This document shows positions 62,145-64,000 of a DNA stretch of 64,000 bases, piece after piece. Below the pieces are notes generated by a model. It had not been told where the DNA came from and did no database searches. It worked only from the letters and a program-made list of their open reading frames with translations. The DNA comes from Maridesulfovibrio sp. (GTDB taxonomy: Bacteria; Desulfobacterota; Desulfovibrionia; Desulfovibrionales; Desulfovibrionaceae). The translations under genes were made by a program, and so were the position numbers. Positions within the stretch are counted from its first letter, which is position 1, and each line of letters begins with the position of its first letter. Where the stretch lies: positions 601,501 through 665,500 of the forward strand of contig NZ_OY762999.1 in assembly GCF_963666665.1 (NCBI RefSeq), read 5' to 3'.

Positions 62145-63956
62145 ATGTTAAAGAATCTGTCGATAGGAGCACGATTTTTCCTATTACTGGCTTTAATGGT
62201 GCTTTTCCTGATTGTAACCGGATTATTTTTTATGGGAGCCATTCGGGATGTTACAAATCTCGGCGTAAGCAATACCGCAGAAATAATGTTCCAGGATCAA
62301 AAGGATAAGGTCAAGGTGGCAACCCTCGCTATGGCCAAGTCTATTGGCATGGAAATTAAGGGTATTACTGATGAGACTGAGAGACTTGAATTCATCCGCG
62401 CAGCTCTGGATCCTGTTCGTTTTGAAAAGGATGATTCCGGTTATTTCTTTGTATACAAGGGAACTGTGAATATGGTTATGCCGCCTAAGAAGTCTTTACA
62501 GGGTCAGGATCTTGGGGGGCTGAAGGATCAGAATGGGTTGCTGCTTATTCGGGAACTTTCCAAGGTTGCCCACTCCGGAGGCGGTTTTGTTAAGTATTAT
62601 TTTGAAAAGCCCGGATCTGGGATTCAACCTAAGATCAGTTATGCCATGCTGATTCCCGGTACTGATATGTGGATCGGTACAGGAGTCTACATCGATAATA
62701 TCGAAGTAGAAACGGGTAAGATGGATGCCTTGATGCATGAAAGTTCCAATGCCTTTACTATGAAGATTGTCATGGGAGCCGGTGCTGTACTGCTGTTGGT
62801 GGTTTTGCCGCTTTCCATTTACCTGATCCGCTCAATTGTTAATCCTCTGACTGAATCAACTGAAGCTGCAACGTCTGTTGCCGAAGGTAATCTTGATGTT
62901 TCCCTTAATCCTGAAGGGCGCAATGAAATATCCACTCTGCAGTCTGCTTTGAATACCATGGTGGCGACTTTGTCCGCCAACCTTGAAAGTATTAAGGCTA
63001 AGGAAGCCGAAGCTCAAGAACAGGCACGTATTGCTGAAGATGCTGCTGCCGAAGCTCGTGAGGCCCAGATCAAGGCTGAGGGTGCCAAGAAGGAAGGCAT
63101 GCTTGCCGCAGCAGATAAGCTGCAGGCAGTTGTTGAGCGGGTATCTAGTATTACCGCTGAGGTTTCCAGCAATGCTGAAGAAATTCAGCGCGGAAGTGAG
63201 TTCCAGAAGCAGCGTGTAACTGAAACCGCCACTGCTATGGAAGAAATGAATGTGACTGTGCTCGAAGTTGCCAGAAACGCTACTGAAACCAATGAAAGTT
63301 CCGCCCAGTCTATGGAAAAGGCCAGCGAAGGGGCCAAGGTTGTGCAGGATGTTATCTCGGCTATGGGCAATATTCAGGAACGAACTGCGAGTCTGAAGGA
63401 ATCTATGGAGCATCTTGATAATCAGGCAGTGGAAATCGGTAATGTACTTGGCGTCATTAACGATATTGCCGATCAGACCAACCTGCTGGCGCTGAATGCT
63501 GCTATTGAGGCTGCCCGTGCAGGTGAAGCAGGTAGAGGCTTCGCGGTTGTTGCAGACGAAGTGCGCAAGCTGGCTGAAAAGACCATCGGTGCTACTGACG
63601 AGGTAGAAAAGAGTATCAGCGGCATCCAAGCTTTAACCCGTGAAAATGTTAAGGGTATGGATGCTACTGTCGAGGCTGTGGCTAGTGCCACCAAGCTTTC
63701 ACGTTCCTCCGGTGATATGCTGGATGAGATCGTTGATCTTGCAAGGAATTCGGCTGATCAGGTCCGTTCAATTGCAACTGCTGCAGAAGAGCAGTCCGCA
63801 ACTTCGGACGAGATCAATCGCAGCGTAGGCGAAATCGATACCATGACAGAAGAAAATGCACATAACAGCCAGTTGGCTGCGGAAGGAACACGTTCACTTT
63901 CCGCTGAAGTTCAGGAACTTCTGAATCTGGTTGAAGAGTTACGTAGTGAAGATTAA
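62145..63956 (+). CDS. Methyl-accepting chemotaxis protein, single Cache (sCache_2-like), copy 2
   Basis: 603 residues with the same layout as the receptor at 59651: both begin MLKNLSIG, have a Cache with SGYFFVYKG and MWIGTGVYIDN, HAMP and the same signalling tip. The Cache and linker differ much more than the signalling half, where 35 consecutive bases are identical. GGGGGAGG precedes ATG 62145. It may sense a related but different ligand. Confidence 0.93.
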   Translation: MLKNLSIGARFFLLLALMVLFLIVTGLFFMGAIRDVTNLGVSNTAEIMFQDQKDKVKVATLAMAKSIGMEIKGITDETERLEFIRAALDPVRFEKDDSGYFFVYKGTVNMVMPPKKSLQGQDLGGLKDQNGLLLIRELSKVAHSGGGFVKYYFEKPGSGIQPKISYAMLIPGTDMWIGTGVYIDNIEVETGKMDALMHESSNAFTMKIVMGAGAVLLLVVLPLSIYLIRSIVNPLTESTEAATSVAEGNLDVSLNPEGRNEISTLQSALNTMVATLSANLESIKAKEAEAQEQARIAEDAAAEAREAQIKAEGAKKEGMLAAADKLQAVVERVSSITAEVSSNAEEIQRGSEFQKQRVTETATAMEEMNVTVLEVARNATETNESSAQSMEKASEGAKVVQDVISAMGNIQERTASLKESMEHLDNQAVEIGNVLGVINDIADQTNLLALNAAIEAARAGEAGRGFAVVADEVRKLAEKTIGATDEVEKSISGIQALTRENVKGMDATVEAVASATKLSRSSGDMLDEIVDLARNSADQVRSIATAAEEQSATSDEINRSVGEIDTMTEENAHNSQLAAEGTRSLSAEVQELLNLVEELRSED

Positions 63957-63962
63957 TATTCA

Positions 63963-63994
63963 GTTATAGGGGCAGATTTATCTGCCCCTATAAC
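63963..63994. other. 14-bp perfect hairpin at the right edge
   Basis: GTTATAGGGGCAGA and its complement with loop TTTA, 7 nt after the chemoreceptor stop. The six remaining bases do not begin a T-run, so terminator function cannot be judged. Confidence 0.6.
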
Positions 63995-64000
63995 GGTAAC

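Overview
This window looks like chromosome of a marine sulfate-reducing bacterium of the Desulfovibrio group (Maridesulfovibrio-like; the genus is an inference). The main evidence is dsrC of dissimilatory sulfur metabolism, a lactate-to-acetate operon in the order known from Desulfovibrio vulgaris (pyruvate:ferredoxin oxidoreductase, lactate permease, two lactate dehydrogenases, pta, ackA) preceded by a LurSR-type two-component system, and a flagellar export operon. No prophage, insertion sequence or CRISPR array was seen.

Layout. 1-4.5 kb: a cut membrane protein, a thioesterase, a lysozyme-like protein, and rqcH and dksA on the minus strand. 4.9-5.7 kb: eight tRNA genes (five identical Gly-GCC, one Gly-CCC, two Cys). 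5.9-8.8 kb: a methyltransferase coupled to a YcaO-TPR protein, then dsrC. 9-13.7 kb: rpmE, DUF1385, prfA, prmC, lpxC. 13.8-16 kb: a WspA-like chemoreceptor converging on the flagellar operon. 16-25.6 kb, minus strand: fliR-flhB-flhA-flhF-flhG-fliA-cheY-fliL and three unrecognised genes. 25.8-27.5 kb: an M23 peptidase and a TtcA-like enzyme. 27.7-33.4 kb: a DUF4340 protein, rpoZ-dnaJ-moaC, a CoA-disulfide-reductase/rhodanese fusion and a lone receiver protein. 33.5-37.3 kb, minus strand: a regulator, two membrane proteins and an M20 hydrolase, probably an uptake-and-hydrolysis unit. 37.7-39.7 kb: a lipoprotein, a 59-residue small ORF and a phytase-type esterase-like protein. 39.9-44 kb: lurS-lurR. 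44.4-59.3 kb: the lactate operon. 59.6-64 kb: two paralogous sCache chemoreceptors around a Dabb-domain gene.

How it works together. LurR is a sigma-54 activator, and a near-consensus sigma-54 promoter lies just before por. The operon imports lactate, oxidises both enantiomers to pyruvate, converts pyruvate to acetyl-CoA and makes ATP through Pta and AckA. Two points stand out. The modules of the operon are separated by perfect 13-16 bp hairpins without U-tracts, while a normal terminator ends the operon. ackA is split by an apparent one-base deletion. Gene starts were moved from the longest open frame where a ribosome-binding site decided; promoter calls rest on matching by eye.
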